A program made the position numbers and the translations under genes. Below, piece after piece: positions 52,511-61,026 of a stretch of DNA of 64,000 nucleotides (position 1 is the stretch's first letter; every line of letters begins with the position of its first letter). This stretch comes from Parvicella sp963922585. Its GTDB lineage: Bacteria > Bacteroidota > Bacteroidia > Flavobacteriales_D > Parvicellaceae. The stretch is from contig CAWUIK010000001.1 of NCBI GenBank assembly GCA_963922585.1, positions 1 through 64,000 on the forward strand, in the 5' to 3' direction. The notes below the pieces were generated by a model. That model did not search any database, had not been told where the DNA came from, and saw only the letters and a list, made by a program, of their open reading frames with translations.

Positions 52511-52585
52511 ATCTGAAAAAAGAAATCAGAAATATGTAATGTGAAATAATTGGTACATTAGAAAATGGATTGTGGTTAGTAGAGA

Positions 52586-52610
52586 TTCAATACTAAAAGA
52601 CAAAAGATTT
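52586..52610 (+). repeat. 25-base direct repeat, copy 1
   Basis: Nearly identical (24 of 25) to 52753-52777; core ACTAAAAGACAAAAGATTT. The copies are 167 bases apart. Confidence 0.7.
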
Positions 52611-52686
52611 TAAGATGTATTTTGTACAAGGTAGAATGTCATACGCATAACGTATTTTGGAAGTTAGTCTAAATGAAAATCTTAGT

Positions 52687-52718
52687 GTGCTTTGCGCAAA
52701 TTCTTTGAGTGCTTTGCG
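52687..52718 (+). repeat. GTGCTTTGCG pair
   Basis: Two copies of GTGCTTTGCG at 52687-52696 and 52709-52718, 22 bases apart. Similar CTTTGCG-rich fragments occur between genes of Flavobacteriia, from memory and not checked here. Confidence 0.55.
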
Positions 52719-52752
52719 GTAATAAAATACTAAATGATGTTTGATGAAAACA

Positions 52753-52777
52753 TTCAAGACTAAAAGACAAAAGATTT
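52753..52777 (+). repeat. 25-base direct repeat, copy 2
   Basis: Second copy of the repeat at 52586-52610, differing at one base (G for T at the sixth position). Confidence 0.7.
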
Positions 52778-52842
52778 AATACTTATTTAATAAGTTAGAT
52801 CATATAAAACACATTAAAAACTGTCATGTTTTTTATGAGTAT

Positions 52843-52876
52843 AAAAAAAGCCATCTTTAAAAAAGACGGCTTTTTT
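52843..52876 (-). terminator. Terminator of the acyl-CoA dehydrogenase gene
   Basis: A stem with arms around 52849-52855 and 52864-52871 and T-rich tail when read on the minus strand; the one mismatch becomes a G-U pair on that strand, which favours it. It lies 23 bases after the dehydrogenase stop. Confidence 0.7.
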
Positions 52877-52898
52877 GTATAAATTTATTTTTCAGATA

Positions 52899-54038
52899 CT
52901 ATTTTGTAACCGCTCTTCCTATAACGATTTTTTGAATTTCAGAGGTTCCTTCGTAAATCTGAGTAATTTTGGCATCTCTCATTAATCGTTCAACGTGATA
53001 TTCTTTAACAAAACCATATCCTCCGTGAATTTGAACTGCTTCAACGGTAGTTTTCATTGCAACATCAGAAGCATATAACTTTGCCATTGCACCAGAAACA
53101 TCATAGTTTTCGCCATTATCTTTTTCCCAAGCTGCTTTGAGAACCATCATCCTTGCTGCTTCAATTTCAGTAGCCATTTCTGCTAATTTGAATTGAATTG
53201 CTTGGTGTTCACATATTTTTTTACCAAAAGTTTCTCTTTCTTTAGAATAAGCCAAAGCCAATTCATATGCTCCAGAAGCAATACCTAACGCCTGAGCCGC
53301 TATTCCTATTCTACCACCAGACAAGGTTTTCATTGCAAATTTAAATCCGAAACCATCTTCACCAATTCTATTCTCTTTTGGGACTTTAACATCATTAAAA
53401 AGTAATGTATGTGTATCCGACCCTCTAATTCCTAATTTATCTTCCTTAGCTCCTACTTCGAATCCAGGCATTCCTTTTTCAACAATCAACACATTGATTC
53501 CTCTGTGACCTTTACTAGCATCCGTTTGAGCAACCACTAAGTAAATTGAGGCAGTACTTCCATTAGTAATCCAGTTTTTAGTACCATTCAAAAGGTAGTG
53601 ATCTCCCATATCAATTGCAGTTGTTCTTTGAGATGTAGCATCAGAACCTGCCTCTGGCTCTGAAAGACAGAAAGCTCCTACTTTTTCTCCTTTTGCTAAA
53701 GGCACTAAATACTTTTGCTTTTGTTCTTCTGTACCATACGTTTCTAGTCCGTAACAAACTAAAGAATTATTAACAGACATGCAAACAGAAACAGAAGCAT
53801 CTACTTTTGAAATTTCTTCCATTGCGAGAGCATAAGACATAGCATCCATTCCGCTTCCTCCATATTTGGGATCTACCATCATTCCCATAAAACCAAGTTC
53901 CCCTAATTGTTTAATCTGCTCTAACGGAACAGTTTGGTTGGTATCTCTTTCTATTACTCCAGGTTTACAAACGTTTTGTGCAAAATCTCTTGCTGCATCT
54001 CTTACTGCAATTTGCTCTTCACTCAATTTAAAATCCAT
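52899..54038 (-). CDS. Acyl-CoA dehydrogenase (short/butyryl-type)
   Basis: A 379-residue FAD acyl-CoA dehydrogenase of beta-oxidation type. Visible are MGMMVDPKYGGSGMD, GAFCLSEPEAGSD, NGTKNWITNGS, GGRIGIAAQALGIA, and the C-terminal IYEGTSEIQKIVIGR with the catalytic Glu nearby. Start at 54038 (MDFKLSEEQ) gives the family's usual length; a longer reading from a TTG at 54083 would begin inside the -7 box of a well-formed promoter (54081-54110). Electron transfer flavoprotein genes are not adjacent. Confidence 0.92.
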   Translation of the reverse strand: MDFKLSEEQIAVRDAARDFAQNVCKPGVIERDTNQTVPLEQIKQLGELGFMGMMVDPKYGGSGMDAMSYALAMEEISKVDASVSVCMSVNNSLVCYGLETYGTEEQKQKYLVPLAKGEKVGAFCLSEPEAGSDATSQRTTAIDMGDHYLLNGTKNWITNGSTASIYLVVAQTDASKGHRGINVLIVEKGMPGFEVGAKEDKLGIRGSDTHTLLFNDVKVPKENRIGEDGFGFKFAMKTLSGGRIGIAAQALGIASGAYELALAYSKERETFGKKICEHQAIQFKLAEMATEIEAARMMVLKAAWEKDNGENYDVSGAMAKLYASDVAMKTTVEAVQIHGGYGFVKEYHVERLMRDAKITQIYEGTSEIQKIVIGRAVTK

Positions 54039-54080
54039 CTCAAATATTTTTAAAAAAGTTAGTACTATTTTTTCGATATC

Positions 54081-54110
54081 CAAAATTAGTGTTTATCTTC
54101 AACATTGCAA
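54081..54110 (-). promoter_or_regulatory. Promoter of acyl-CoA dehydrogenase gene, TTG-N19-TAATTTTG
   Basis: On the minus strand TTG (54110-54108), 19-base spacer, TAATTTTG (54088-54081); the ATG follows 43 bases downstream. Confidence 0.75.
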
Positions 54111-54133
54111 CTAAAAACCATTAATTTTAGAAG

Positions 54134-55189
54134 TTGAAAAACACCTTTAATATCATAGGAATAATGTCAGGAACATCTCTTGATGGAGTGGACATTGCTT
54201 ATTGCTCCTTTACAAAAGGAAATAAATGGGAATTTAAATTAATATGCGCAAAAACATTTGAATATGACCTTCATTGGAAAAAAATACTTTCTGAAATTGA
54301 GCATCAATCTGCATTGGAATTTGCAAAAGTAAATGTTCTTTTAGGGCAATTTTATGGTAAATTGGTAAATACATTTATTGATTTTCATCAAATTGATAAA
54401 AATGAAATTGATGCAGTCTCTAGTCACGGACATACCATTTTTCATCAACCAGAAATCTCTTTAACCTCTCAAATCGGAAGCGGTGCTCATATTGCTGCTA
54501 CTACGGGCATTGCTACAGTATGCGACTTTAGAACTGGCGATGTTGCTTTGGGAGGACAAGGTGCACCCTTGGTTCCCATAGGAGACTTACTTCTTTTCCA
54601 TGAATACGACAGTTGTTTAAACCTTGGAGGTATTGGAAATATTTCCTACCAAGTGAACAATCAACGAATTTCTTTCGACATCTGTTTGGCAAATATGGTT
54701 AGTAATTATTTATGTGAATTTCTTAAAATTACTTTTGATGAAAAGGGAAATATTGCTAAAAATGGAAAATTGGACATTGAACTTTTGGCAAAAATGAACA
54801 GATTTACTTTTTTTGATCAAAATCCCCCTAAATCACTTGGCAAAGAATTTTTCGTAAACTCCTTTAAATCAATACTAGATGAAAGTGTCGCTTCAATTGA
54901 GGATAAGTTACATACTTTTGGAGTACACATAGGAATACAAATAGGAAAGGTGATAAAAGGTTCTAATTGTCTTGTAACAGGAGGAGGTGCTTATAATGAT
55001 TTTTGGATAAATGAAATTCAAAAGAATACTTCAACTCAAATAGTGATTCCTACCAAAGAAATAATTGATTTTAAAGAGGCAATAATATTTGCATTTTTAG
55101 GAGCATTGAGGCTAACCGATCAAGAAAATTGTCTTGCTTCCGTAACTGGTGCAAAACGAAATAATATTGGAGGATGCATTTATCTTTAG
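54134..55189 (+). CDS. anmK: Anhydro-N-acetylmuramic acid kinase
   Basis: A 351-residue kinase that phosphorylates and opens 1,6-anhydroMurNAc during peptidoglycan recycling. IGIMSGTSLDGVDIAYCSF holds the ATP-binding start, SSHGHTIFHQP and IATVCDFRTGDVALGGQGAPLVPIGD the substrate site, and LNLGGIGNIS the second nucleotide block. The start is TTG, divergent from the acyl-CoA dehydrogenase and with a near-consensus box TAATTTTA at 54122-54129. Confidence 0.9.
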   Translation: MKNTFNIIGIMSGTSLDGVDIAYCSFTKGNKWEFKLICAKTFEYDLHWKKILSEIEHQSALEFAKVNVLLGQFYGKLVNTFIDFHQIDKNEIDAVSSHGHTIFHQPEISLTSQIGSGAHIAATTGIATVCDFRTGDVALGGQGAPLVPIGDLLLFHEYDSCLNLGGIGNISYQVNNQRISFDICLANMVSNYLCEFLKITFDEKGNIAKNGKLDIELLAKMNRFTFFDQNPPKSLGKEFFVNSFKSILDESVASIEDKLHTFGVHIGIQIGKVIKGSNCLVTGGGAYNDFWINEIQKNTSTQIVIPTKEIIDFKEAIIFAFLGALRLTDQENCLASVTGAKRNNIGGCIYL

Positions 55190-55256
55190 AAAGTTATCGA
55201 CTGAACACTAAAAAATAACTTTTAAACAATAAAAATACCTGATAAAATATTTTTTG

Positions 55257-55264
55257 TAGTTTTG
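55257..55264 (+). promoter_or_regulatory. -7 promoter element (TAGTTTTG)
   Basis: Exact TAnnTTTG, 21 bases before the ATG of the large membrane protein. Confidence 0.55.
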
Positions 55265-55285
55265 GTAAACTAAAAACTAAAAACT

Positions 55286-56806
55286 ATGAAAATGTTATCA
55301 TTATTAGGTGGTGGATATTTTGGAATTATGTACTATGCTACCATATTTCTGGGAATAATAATGTCTGCCTTGTATTTATTTCCTCTAATTCAAGTACTTA
55401 TTGCTTATCAAAAGAAAAATTGGTTGGAAAGACAATTCAGCAAAACTCCAGCAGGGAGTGACTCTGAAAAACAATTTAGAGCTGCTTTGTTGTCTGCTGC
55501 AGAACCATCTCAGTCTTACCCATTGTATAAAATGCTGAAATTTTATTTAGCAAGCAACGGAATCATTTTGGCGATTATCGGTTTATTAATGATTATAATT
55601 CCAGAGTCAACAGACAAAGATGTTCTAAAATTACTTTCATTCTTGCCTTTATTAATTGGTGTTGCTATGTATTTTCTTTACGAAAAGTTTTTCAAAGGCG
55701 AAGGATTATGGAGAGAAATCACAGCCGTTTTTATGTTAGGAGGATTGGCGGCAACATTCCTAAGTGTTTATGAACTATATGAAATGTATAGTTGGTTAAG
55801 ATCTGATATTTTAATTTACTTAATTTTAGGTGGTGGACTATTTGTTATTTACAAAATGGAATCTACTTTGGCGAGTTATTTATACATGATTCTTATCACT
55901 TATTCTGTAACCTATTTATCTGCCCACATTAGTTACAACTGGTTGATGTTTTTAACTCATTTCATTTGGTTCTTTGCAATTGCAATACTTTATTTTTGGA
56001 TACCCAAACTAAAAGCTGCAAAAACAATAGAAACAAAAGAGGTAATTTTTGGATTATTATTTATGATTATGATAATTGCCTTATCAATTTCTCAAACATC
56101 AGGTCTTTATGTTCCTGCATTAGCAATAGTGTTGCCAGGTTTATATATTTTCTCAAAAGCATATTATAAAAAAGGTGATTGGCCAATTTCAAAACCTATA
56201 GAAACTATCATCATTCTTTTTGTTTTTATAATTTCAATTGCTTTATCATTCTCTGAGGTTGTTGATTTTACTCAAAGTCAAATTTCATTGTTTAAGGGTT
56301 ATTCATTTCACAAACAAATTGCATACATTATCCTTTTAGGCCTCGCCTTTGGAGCATATAAAATTTATGATGAAGAAATTCCTTCAGAAGAAAAAGACAC
56401 ATTGAACCCATTGATTCTTGGTCTACCTATATTAGCATTTGTACTCACTTATATTGTTGGAAGTTATGGCACACAATTTATAATGACGCTTTTTGCTTTA
56501 TATTTGGGATACAATTATGTTTCAAAAGGTTTAGAACAAAAAGACTCTTTAAAACTTATTCTAGGTACAAATGTATTCTTAACAGCTATTATCGTTAGAG
56601 TTTTTGCAAGTCTTGGAGAGGATATTATTGACTCAAAACTAGCAACAGGATTTATGATTATGTTGATTGGATGTCTATTTGTAGGAACAGTTGTTTATTT
56701 GAGAAAAGAATGGACCGTGACTGGTAATTCTGACGACAATCAAAATCACCAACTTCCAAAAGATAATGATATCATCGACAACATGGAAAGTGAAGAACTT
56801 TCATAA
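55286..56806 (+). CDS. Large polytopic membrane protein of unknown function (DUF2157-like)
   Basis: A 506-residue protein with about thirteen hydrophobic helices. After the first helix, the N-terminal cytoplasmic-looking part (AYQKKNWLERQFSKTPAGSDSEKQFRAALL) is followed by evenly spaced membrane segments, and the C-terminus is an acidic tail (DNDIIDNMESEE). The layout recalls DUF2157-type predicted membrane proteins, but the match is weak and no catalytic motif is visible. It has its own promoter and ends at a strong bidirectional terminator. Confidence 0.55.
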   Translation: MKMLSLLGGGYFGIMYYATIFLGIIMSALYLFPLIQVLIAYQKKNWLERQFSKTPAGSDSEKQFRAALLSAAEPSQSYPLYKMLKFYLASNGIILAIIGLLMIIIPESTDKDVLKLLSFLPLLIGVAMYFLYEKFFKGEGLWREITAVFMLGGLAATFLSVYELYEMYSWLRSDILIYLILGGGLFVIYKMESTLASYLYMILITYSVTYLSAHISYNWLMFLTHFIWFFAIAILYFWIPKLKAAKTIETKEVIFGLLFMIMIIALSISQTSGLYVPALAIVLPGLYIFSKAYYKKGDWPISKPIETIIILFVFIISIALSFSEVVDFTQSQISLFKGYSFHKQIAYIILLGLAFGAYKIYDEEIPSEEKDTLNPLILGLPILAFVLTYIVGSYGTQFIMTLFALYLGYNYVSKGLEQKDSLKLILGTNVFLTAIIVRVFASLGEDIIDSKLATGFMIMLIGCLFVGTVVYLRKEWTVTGNSDDNQNHQLPKDNDIIDNMESEELS

Positions 56807-56828
56807 ATAAAAACAAGTTTTATCAAAC

Positions 56829-56868
56829 AAAAAATCTCGCTCGACAGATGTCGAGCGAGATTTTTTTT
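56829..56868. terminator. Bidirectional terminator between convergent genes
   Basis: A perfect 16-bp inverted repeat (56831-56846 with 56849-56864) with A run before and T run after, so it works on both strands. It separates the large membrane protein from the phosphatase gene. Confidence 0.92.
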
Positions 56869-56885
56869 ACCATTTTATTGGGTTT

Positions 56886-58961
56886 TTATGCAATTTTAAA
56901 TTCATTATATTTTTCCAAATCAGCCACTTTTTCTTTGTGTTTATCAAGACCAATGGCAATGAGTGAAATATCATCCGTTTGTTCGTAACTACCCTTCCAT
57001 TTTAATAACGTCTTTCTGAGTTCTGTAACTGCTTTTTCTGGACTTTTATTTGTTTCAAGAATTTCTTCCATACGTTTAAACTTAAATTTCTTGTTGTTTT
57101 CATCTCCAAACTGATCTACGATTCCATCAGAGTACAAATAAATAGCATCAACTGTTTGAGCATTGTAATAAAGATTCTCGTACATCATGTTTTTTATTTT
57201 GTACAATCTTGAAGATCCTACAGAACATCTTGAAGATTTGATTCTTTTCACTTCTCCATCTTGTACAATTACAAAATCTTTATTAGCACTGGAAATAATA
57301 ATATCAGACGAATCTTTTTCTATACGCAACAATATCATATCCATGCTGTCTCTAAGAGCAATGGATTTATTTTCTGAATTAAATAATGAAATGATTTTAT
57401 TATTTACAAACTCTAATATTTTGTTAGGTTCTTTGATGTTATTATCAATCACTGCAGCATTCAAGAAACTGATCCCCAATACACTCATAAAAGCACCAGG
57501 AACGCCATGTCCTGTGCAATCTGCTAGAGCAATAAAAATTGAATTTTCATTCTCAAAAAACCAGTAAAAATCACCACTAACAGTATCTTTAGGTTGATAC
57601 CAATTAGAAATTTCTAAATGAGGATATTCTAAATCGCTAAAATCTTTCATTAAATTAGACTGGATTTTGAGAGCATAATCCAAACTATCCTGAACACGTT
57701 TATTGGTCTCTTGCAGTGAAGCTCTATGCTCTGAAAGTAGGAATTTTTGAATTTCAATTTTTTCGTTTTGTCTCAATAGTTTATTCTGTTTTTTTTCAGC
57801 CTCTTCTCTGTAATTTTTAAATGTATCAGCTATCTCTTTTTGTAAATAATAAAAACTAGTTGACAACACTCCTAATTCATCTTTTCTATCTTTATATTTA
57901 GGAAAAGTCTTTACCTTAAAATCACTTTCAATAAATTCACTTACACCTTTGTTCAATCTAACAATAGGAGTTGTAAGACCTTTTGCTAATAAGTAAATAA
58001 TTGTAATCGTAATCAATATAAAACAAATTGTTAAAGCCCAGTAATACTTCATAATTCTGGAAAGATGTGCTGAAGACTCATTGCTTACTTTTGACTTGAG
58101 TAATTTTATCATCATCATTAATTCTTCAGTTTGTGCTTCAAAAGTTATGTACATTCCATCTTCTTTGTTGTAAATAATATCATTAATAGCACATAACTCT
58201 TTAAAAGCATAATGATACTGTTCTAAAATTTTTAACCCATTTTCTATAGAATCACTTTTTGTTAGACTTTTCAATTGGGTTTCAATCTCACCCATTTTAG
58301 CTTCAAATTTCTTGATATACTTATTTTCTGTTCGCATTAAGAAATCTTTTTCATGTCTTCTCAATGCCAAAACATCGCTCATAGCAATGATATTCGAATA
58401 GTCATTTTCTATGGAATGTATGTACTTTCTCATTTTTCCTTCGATGCCATAATTGTAGAAACCTTTTTTCAAAATCATTTCTTTTAAGGCATCAAAACTT
58501 GAATTATAAAGATTAACTTTTTGTGCTATTGTATCCAAATTGCTTTTTAAATCATATAAAGATGTCAACTCATTATTTTTCAGTTGTGCTATTTCTTTCT
58601 GAAACAAATCGATATTTTCTATGAATCCTTCAATGTTGTCTGAAGTATTTTGTGCATAGAAATTTGTATCAACTAGGTCTTTAATAAAAAATCCATTTGA
58701 ATGAATAAAACTAGCATCTATCATCTCTTTGTTTTTTAACAGTTGAGATTGATAAAATTGTACAGCCTCCTTTTGACGTGTATGAGCGTTCCAAATCAAA
58801 ACCAAAATTCCATTGAAAACAAAAATCATCAAAAAAGACACTATTGTTTTATTAAAAACACTCATCTTTTTCCACACTTCTGTTACACCGTAAACCATTC
58901 TCCTTATTAACTTTGCTTTCGCCACAATTTTCAGTTTATTGATATTAATACTTCTTTTCAA
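56886..58961 (-). CDS. HBM/HAMP membrane sensor with SpoIIE/PP2C phosphatase (SiaA-like)
   Basis: A 691-residue sensor phosphatase. Membrane helices at about 37-57 and 307-326 enclose a periplasmic all-helical sensor (58-306) with RRHEKDFLMR (201-210), typical of HBM-type helical bundles. A HAMP domain (327-380) and a coiled coil (380-430) lead to a PP2C/SpoIIE domain with metal residues D464 (SGDFYW), D481 (DCTGHG), D613 (YSDG) and D663-D664. This arrangement is that of SiaA, which dephosphorylates SiaC. Start is a TTG; later ATGs at residues 22 and 33 are also possible. No partner gene is next to it, but siaB and siaC lie at 21.9-22.8 kb. Confidence 0.85.
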   Translation of the reverse strand: MKRSININKLKIVAKAKLIRRMVYGVTEVWKKMSVFNKTIVSFLMIFVFNGILVLIWNAHTRQKEAVQFYQSQLLKNKEMIDASFIHSNGFFIKDLVDTNFYAQNTSDNIEGFIENIDLFQKEIAQLKNNELTSLYDLKSNLDTIAQKVNLYNSSFDALKEMILKKGFYNYGIEGKMRKYIHSIENDYSNIIAMSDVLALRRHEKDFLMRTENKYIKKFEAKMGEIETQLKSLTKSDSIENGLKILEQYHYAFKELCAINDIIYNKEDGMYITFEAQTEELMMMIKLLKSKVSNESSAHLSRIMKYYWALTICFILITITIIYLLAKGLTTPIVRLNKGVSEFIESDFKVKTFPKYKDRKDELGVLSTSFYYLQKEIADTFKNYREEAEKKQNKLLRQNEKIEIQKFLLSEHRASLQETNKRVQDSLDYALKIQSNLMKDFSDLEYPHLEISNWYQPKDTVSGDFYWFFENENSIFIALADCTGHGVPGAFMSVLGISFLNAAVIDNNIKEPNKILEFVNNKIISLFNSENKSIALRDSMDMILLRIEKDSSDIIISSANKDFVIVQDGEVKRIKSSRCSVGSSRLYKIKNMMYENLYYNAQTVDAIYLYSDGIVDQFGDENNKKFKFKRMEEILETNKSPEKAVTELRKTLLKWKGSYEQTDDISLIAIGLDKHKEKVADLEKYNEFKIA

Positions 58962-59134
58962 AGTACAAAGAAAATCAAAGCATATTATTTGAATTTTAAT
59001 AGGGGTTTATGATTAGATTAAGATGACTAAATAAAGTCTTGTTATTATTCATAAATCTTTTAATTTGAAACTAAACCATTATTTGATTTCATTAGGTTAT
59101 TTTCTTTTATTTCGCTCATCTTTCTAATATTTTC

Positions 59135-59142
59135 TAAATTTG
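59135..59142 (+). promoter_or_regulatory. -7 promoter element of trmH (TAAATTTG)
   Basis: Exact TAnnTTTG, 21 bases before the ATG. Confidence 0.6.
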
Positions 59143-59163
59143 TGAATATAAAGAAGTATTTTA

Positions 59164-59862
59164 ATGAGTGAAACAAATATTTATACACCCGAATTTTTAG
59201 ATTTTTTGAATCAATTTATCACTGAAGATAGAGTATCAATTCAAGATAAAGTTTTAGCGGATAGAACCCGACATATCACAGCTGTAATAGAAGATATTTA
59301 TCAACCACATAATGCTAGCGCAGTAATTAGAACCTGTGATTGTTTTGGTATTCAAGATTTGCACATCATAGAAAATAGGAACAAGTATAAAGTAAATCCA
59401 AAGGTTGCACTAGGAAGTGGGCAATGGGTGAATGTAATCAAATATCGAGAAGAAGAAAATAATTCTTTATCATGCATCAATCATCTCAAGAGTAAAGGAT
59501 ATAAAATTGTAGCTACAACACCACATACAGACAAAAGTATTTATGATTTAGAATTAGACGAGCCCATTGCTTTGGTTTTTGGAAATGAAAAGGAAGGAAT
59601 TTCTAACATTATCAGAGACAATGCAGATGAATTGGTGAAAATACCAATGTATGGTTTTACGGAAAGTTTCAACATATCAGTGAGTGCTGCTTTGTGTATG
59701 AGTTTACTCATCGAAAAACTCAGAAAAACAGATATTCATTGGCAACTTTCTGAGGAAGAAAAACTAATTTTAAATGTAGATTGGGCTAAAAATAAGTTAG
59801 GCACGATTGATAAATATATATTTGAATACGAACGATTATTGGAAACTTCATCAGAAAAATAG
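59164..59862 (+). CDS. trmH: tRNA (guanosine(18)-2'-O)-methyltransferase
   Basis: A 232-residue SPOUT methyltransferase that methylates the ribose of G18 in tRNA. The motifs are HITAVIEDIYQPHNASAVIRTCDCFGI, LVFGNEKEGIS (SAM knot) and ESFNISVSAALCMSLLIEKL. Length matches the roughly 230 residues of TrmH and not the longer RlmB. Gene stands alone with its own promoter. Confidence 0.88.
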   Translation: MSETNIYTPEFLDFLNQFITEDRVSIQDKVLADRTRHITAVIEDIYQPHNASAVIRTCDCFGIQDLHIIENRNKYKVNPKVALGSGQWVNVIKYREEENNSLSCINHLKSKGYKIVATTPHTDKSIYDLELDEPIALVFGNEKEGISNIIRDNADELVKIPMYGFTESFNISVSAALCMSLLIEKLRKTDIHWQLSEEEKLILNVDWAKNKLGTIDKYIFEYERLLETSSEK

Positions 59863-59984
59863 TTGTAAAAATATACAATTACTCATATCATTGAATTCAT
59901 AAATCACTCATATCAAACTTATTTTGATTTTTTTCTACCTCAATTTAATATTTACATAACAAAGCAAATATTATTTCGTTTAGT

Positions 59985-59992
59985 TACTTTTG
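59985..59992 (+). promoter_or_regulatory. -7 promoter element of porT (TACTTTTG)
   Basis: Exact TAnnTTTG, 8 bases before the ATG; the transcript would have a very short leader. Confidence 0.6.
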
Positions 59993-60000
59993 CAAATGAA

Positions 60001-60726
60001 ATGAAAAAATCTTTTCTGATATTATTTTCTATACTTTTCACCTTAACTTTTTGGGGACAAGGTAATGGTCGGGTGGTATTAAAAAATTTGCAAGAATTTG
60101 ACAAAGCAAAATTTCATTTTGGTTTTATTTTAGGGTACAATTCATCTGATTTTTTTGTGGATGAAAAACCCAATAATTATGTAAATAATGGTTTATTAAG
60201 TCTGAATAACATTTCAAGACCAGGTTTCAACTTGGGAATTGTTTCTTCATTAAACATCACGCATCTCACAAGTTTGAGGTTTTTACCTACTTTATCTTTT
60301 CAAGAGAGAGAATTACAATATAATTTTTCTGGAGCGAGGGACACTTCTATACTTTGGACCAAAAGAATTGAATCCACCTTTTTAGATTTTCCTTTACTCA
60401 TTAAAATGCGTACGGAACGCATCAATAATTTTGCAGCATATATTGTTGCTGGTGGTAGATTCGGATTGGATATGCAATCCAACAAAGATGTTGAAAATAG
60501 TAATGCTCCACTAAAAGATCAGATTATAAAAATTACTAAACCTGACTACGGAATAGAAGTAGGTGGAGGTTTTGATTTCTTTTTAGAATATTTTAAGTTG
60601 GGGCTTGAACTCAAGATGGGAATGGGACTCAAAAACATATTAATTCAAGAAAACACTTACTTCTCTAATCCAATTGAACAACTAAGGAGTAAAGTTTGGA
60701 CTGTTTCGATAACTTTTGAAGGGTGA
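60001..60726 (+). CDS. porT: Type IX secretion outer-membrane protein PorT
   Basis: A 241-residue outer-membrane protein with signal peptide (ending FWGQ) and eight or so beta strands: KFHFGFILGYNSSDFFV, RPGFNLGIVSSLNIT, LRFLPTLSFQER, FAAYIVAGGRFGLDM, YGIEVGGGFDFFLEYFKLGLELKMGMG, VWTVSITF. This is the PorT pattern of the Bacteroidota type IX secretion system (SprT in gliding species). It implies that the organism secretes T9SS substrates, although none with a recognised sorting tail is coded in this window. Confidence 0.85.
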   Translation: MKKSFLILFSILFTLTFWGQGNGRVVLKNLQEFDKAKFHFGFILGYNSSDFFVDEKPNNYVNNGLLSLNNISRPGFNLGIVSSLNITHLTSLRFLPTLSFQERELQYNFSGARDTSILWTKRIESTFLDFPLLIKMRTERINNFAAYIVAGGRFGLDMQSNKDVENSNAPLKDQIIKITKPDYGIEVGGGFDFFLEYFKLGLELKMGMGLKNILIQENTYFSNPIEQLRSKVWTVSITFEG

Positions 60727-61026
60727 TTTGGGTTAGAAGTTATGATACACTTCATAATAAAAAAATTGCTGTCTTAATTAAAGACTTTTACTGATTCTCC
60801 CTCAAAATATACTCAATAATTTTAGTCATAAGATGCACTCTATTTGCATGGTAAAATTATGTATATCTTTCAAAAAAACCTTTTATTAATAAACTTTTAT
60901 TAATTCAGTTTTATATTTTTTTTAACTTTTAACATTCTGTTAGTATTTCTTGTAATATGTAAACAAAAATGAATAATAGTTCAACTCAACAAACAACTAG
61001 TGCAACCTTTCTGCACAGCAAAATCC
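60727..61026. other. Gap between porT and fic, containing an S9 gene remnant
   Basis: Three hundred AT-rich bases. Its only structured content is the 56-base copy of the S9 peptidase gene end at 60788-60843 and long A/T runs around 60890-60960. No other gene or RNA is visible. Confidence 0.5.
60788..60843 (-). pseudogene. Remnant copy of the 3' end of an S9 peptidase gene
   Basis: Read on the minus strand this codes RVHLMTKIIEYILRENQ and a stop, exactly the last residues of the S9 peptidase at 63620-64000. It matches 63620-63675 at 54 of 56 bases and starts precisely at the stop codon; both differences (ATC/ATT and TTA/TTG) are silent. Likeness ends abruptly beyond 60843. Confidence 0.85.

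Larger units (their letters stand above)
52511..52842. other. Repeat-bearing intergenic region
   Basis: About 330 bases without a plausible gene. It contains a 25-base direct repeat (one mismatch), two GTGCTTTGCG copies and a mixture of short A-rich runs. It looks like decayed or repetitive intergenic DNA after the GMC gene. Confidence 0.5.

Noticed and set aside
52586..52777. CRISPR-like repeat pair
   Set aside because: Only two copies, 167 bases apart, with no regular spacers and no cas genes.
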